Source: an uncultured Devosia sp. (lineage in GTDB: Bacteria > Pseudomonadota > Alphaproteobacteria > Rhizobiales > Devosiaceae). Taken from it: DNA of 64,000 nucleotides. The notes under the pieces are model-generated. The model saw only the letters and a list, made by a program, of their open reading frames with translations. It did not search any database and was not told where the DNA came from. Within the stretch, counting starts at the first letter, position 1, and each line of letters opens with the position of its first letter. This document shows, one piece after another, positions 63,879 through 64,000 of the stretch. Position numbers and translations under genes: made by a program. The DNA lies in NCBI RefSeq assembly GCF_963517015.1, contig NZ_CAUQDV010000001.1, positions 1,370,001 through 1,434,000 on the forward strand, written 5' to 3'.

Positions 63879-64000
63879 CTACTGCAAAAACTCAAGCACT
63901 GGGCCGACGGGCACGACGCGCGTCGGGTTTATGGTGATGTGGCTCCAGTAGTAATGCGTCTTGATGTGGTCGAGATCGACGGTTTCCTTGACGCCCGGCT
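63879..64000 (-). CDS. Glutathionyl-hydroquinone reductase, 3' end only
   Basis: About 40 C-terminal codons before the TAG at 63879-63881; the gene continues off the right edge. The visible end (LDHIKTHYYWSHITINPTRV then VPVGP) matches the C-terminus of the YqjG/ECM4 glutathionyl-hydroquinone reductases. It is too short for the usual ORF listing. Role: reduction of glutathionyl-quinones. Confidence 0.8.
   Translation of the reverse strand, partial: PGVKETVDLDHIKTHYYWSHITINPTRVVPVGPVLEFLQ

Overview
The window is a GC-rich, densely packed bacterial chromosome segment with about 58 protein genes, almost no spare DNA, and many 1-4 base start/stop overlaps. Gene content points to an alphaproteobacterium of the Hyphomicrobiales (Rhizobiales), possibly Devosia-like. 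The pointers are the division-site ATPase MipZ, a thuR-thuEFGKAB trehalose locus arranged as in rhizobia, a SigF/NrsF-type ECF sigma pair, cytochrome-c-coupled urate oxidase PuuD, and CtrA-like TTAA-N7-TTAA boxes. The genus is an inference from gene content only. I found no tRNA, rRNA, CRISPR array, transposase or phage gene.

Layout. 1-3.5 kb: end of an iron-associated periplasmic cluster (di-haem oxidoreductase, imelysin, DUF1513 protein). 3.5-5.2 kb: mipZ and two small convergent genes. 5.3-13 kb: trehalose/disaccharide uptake and oxidation locus (thuR facing thuEFGKAB) with operator-like palindromes. 13-20 kb: mixed genes (MFS transporter, GST, stress membrane protein, SDR/MarR pair, 5'-nucleotidase, GtrA, second ThuA-like protein). 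20.1-23.1 kb: ECF sigma and its DUF1109 anti-sigma, divergent from a cytochrome b/molybdopterin oxidoreductase operon, with matching ECF promoters on both sides. 23.4-28.1 kb: DEAD-box helicase, ketopantoate-reductase-like gene, otsBA trehalose synthesis. 28.3-49.3 kb: a large purine salvage and degradation island, interrupted by an ArsR/SRPBCC pair and a HugZ-like gene. 49.4-56.2 kb: topoisomerase IB, a CHASE4-GGDEF-EAL protein, a polyol dehydrogenase/SDR/RNase-H-like operon, MgtC. 56.2-58.5 kb: a 538-base structured intergenic region and an HTH-TM-TPR regulator. 58.5-61.4 kb: a murL-murD2-SMR operon. 61.5-64 kb: YciI protein, metallophosphoesterase, NUDIX hydrolase and the 3' end of a glutathionyl-hydroquinone reductase.

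How the genes work together. The purine island encodes nearly a whole pathway: BmpA-type ABC uptake, adenine and guanine deaminases, XdhABC to urate, PuuD to 5-hydroxyisourate, UraH, then a PuuE-UraD fusion giving allantoin and allantoate. AllE and AllA finish to glyoxylate, which malate synthase G feeds to malate. Only the allantoate amidohydrolase step is missing here. Trehalose is handled in both directions: thuEFGKAB imports and oxidises it, and otsBA makes it. MurL/MurD2 suggests a non-canonical route to D-glutamate in peptidoglycan.

The most noteworthy unexplained items are the structured region at 56282-56520, the MurL/MurD2/SMR coupling, the twin ECF promoters, the terminator between thuA and thuB, and the palindromic repeats at 20.1, 46.6, 62.0 and 63.8 kb.
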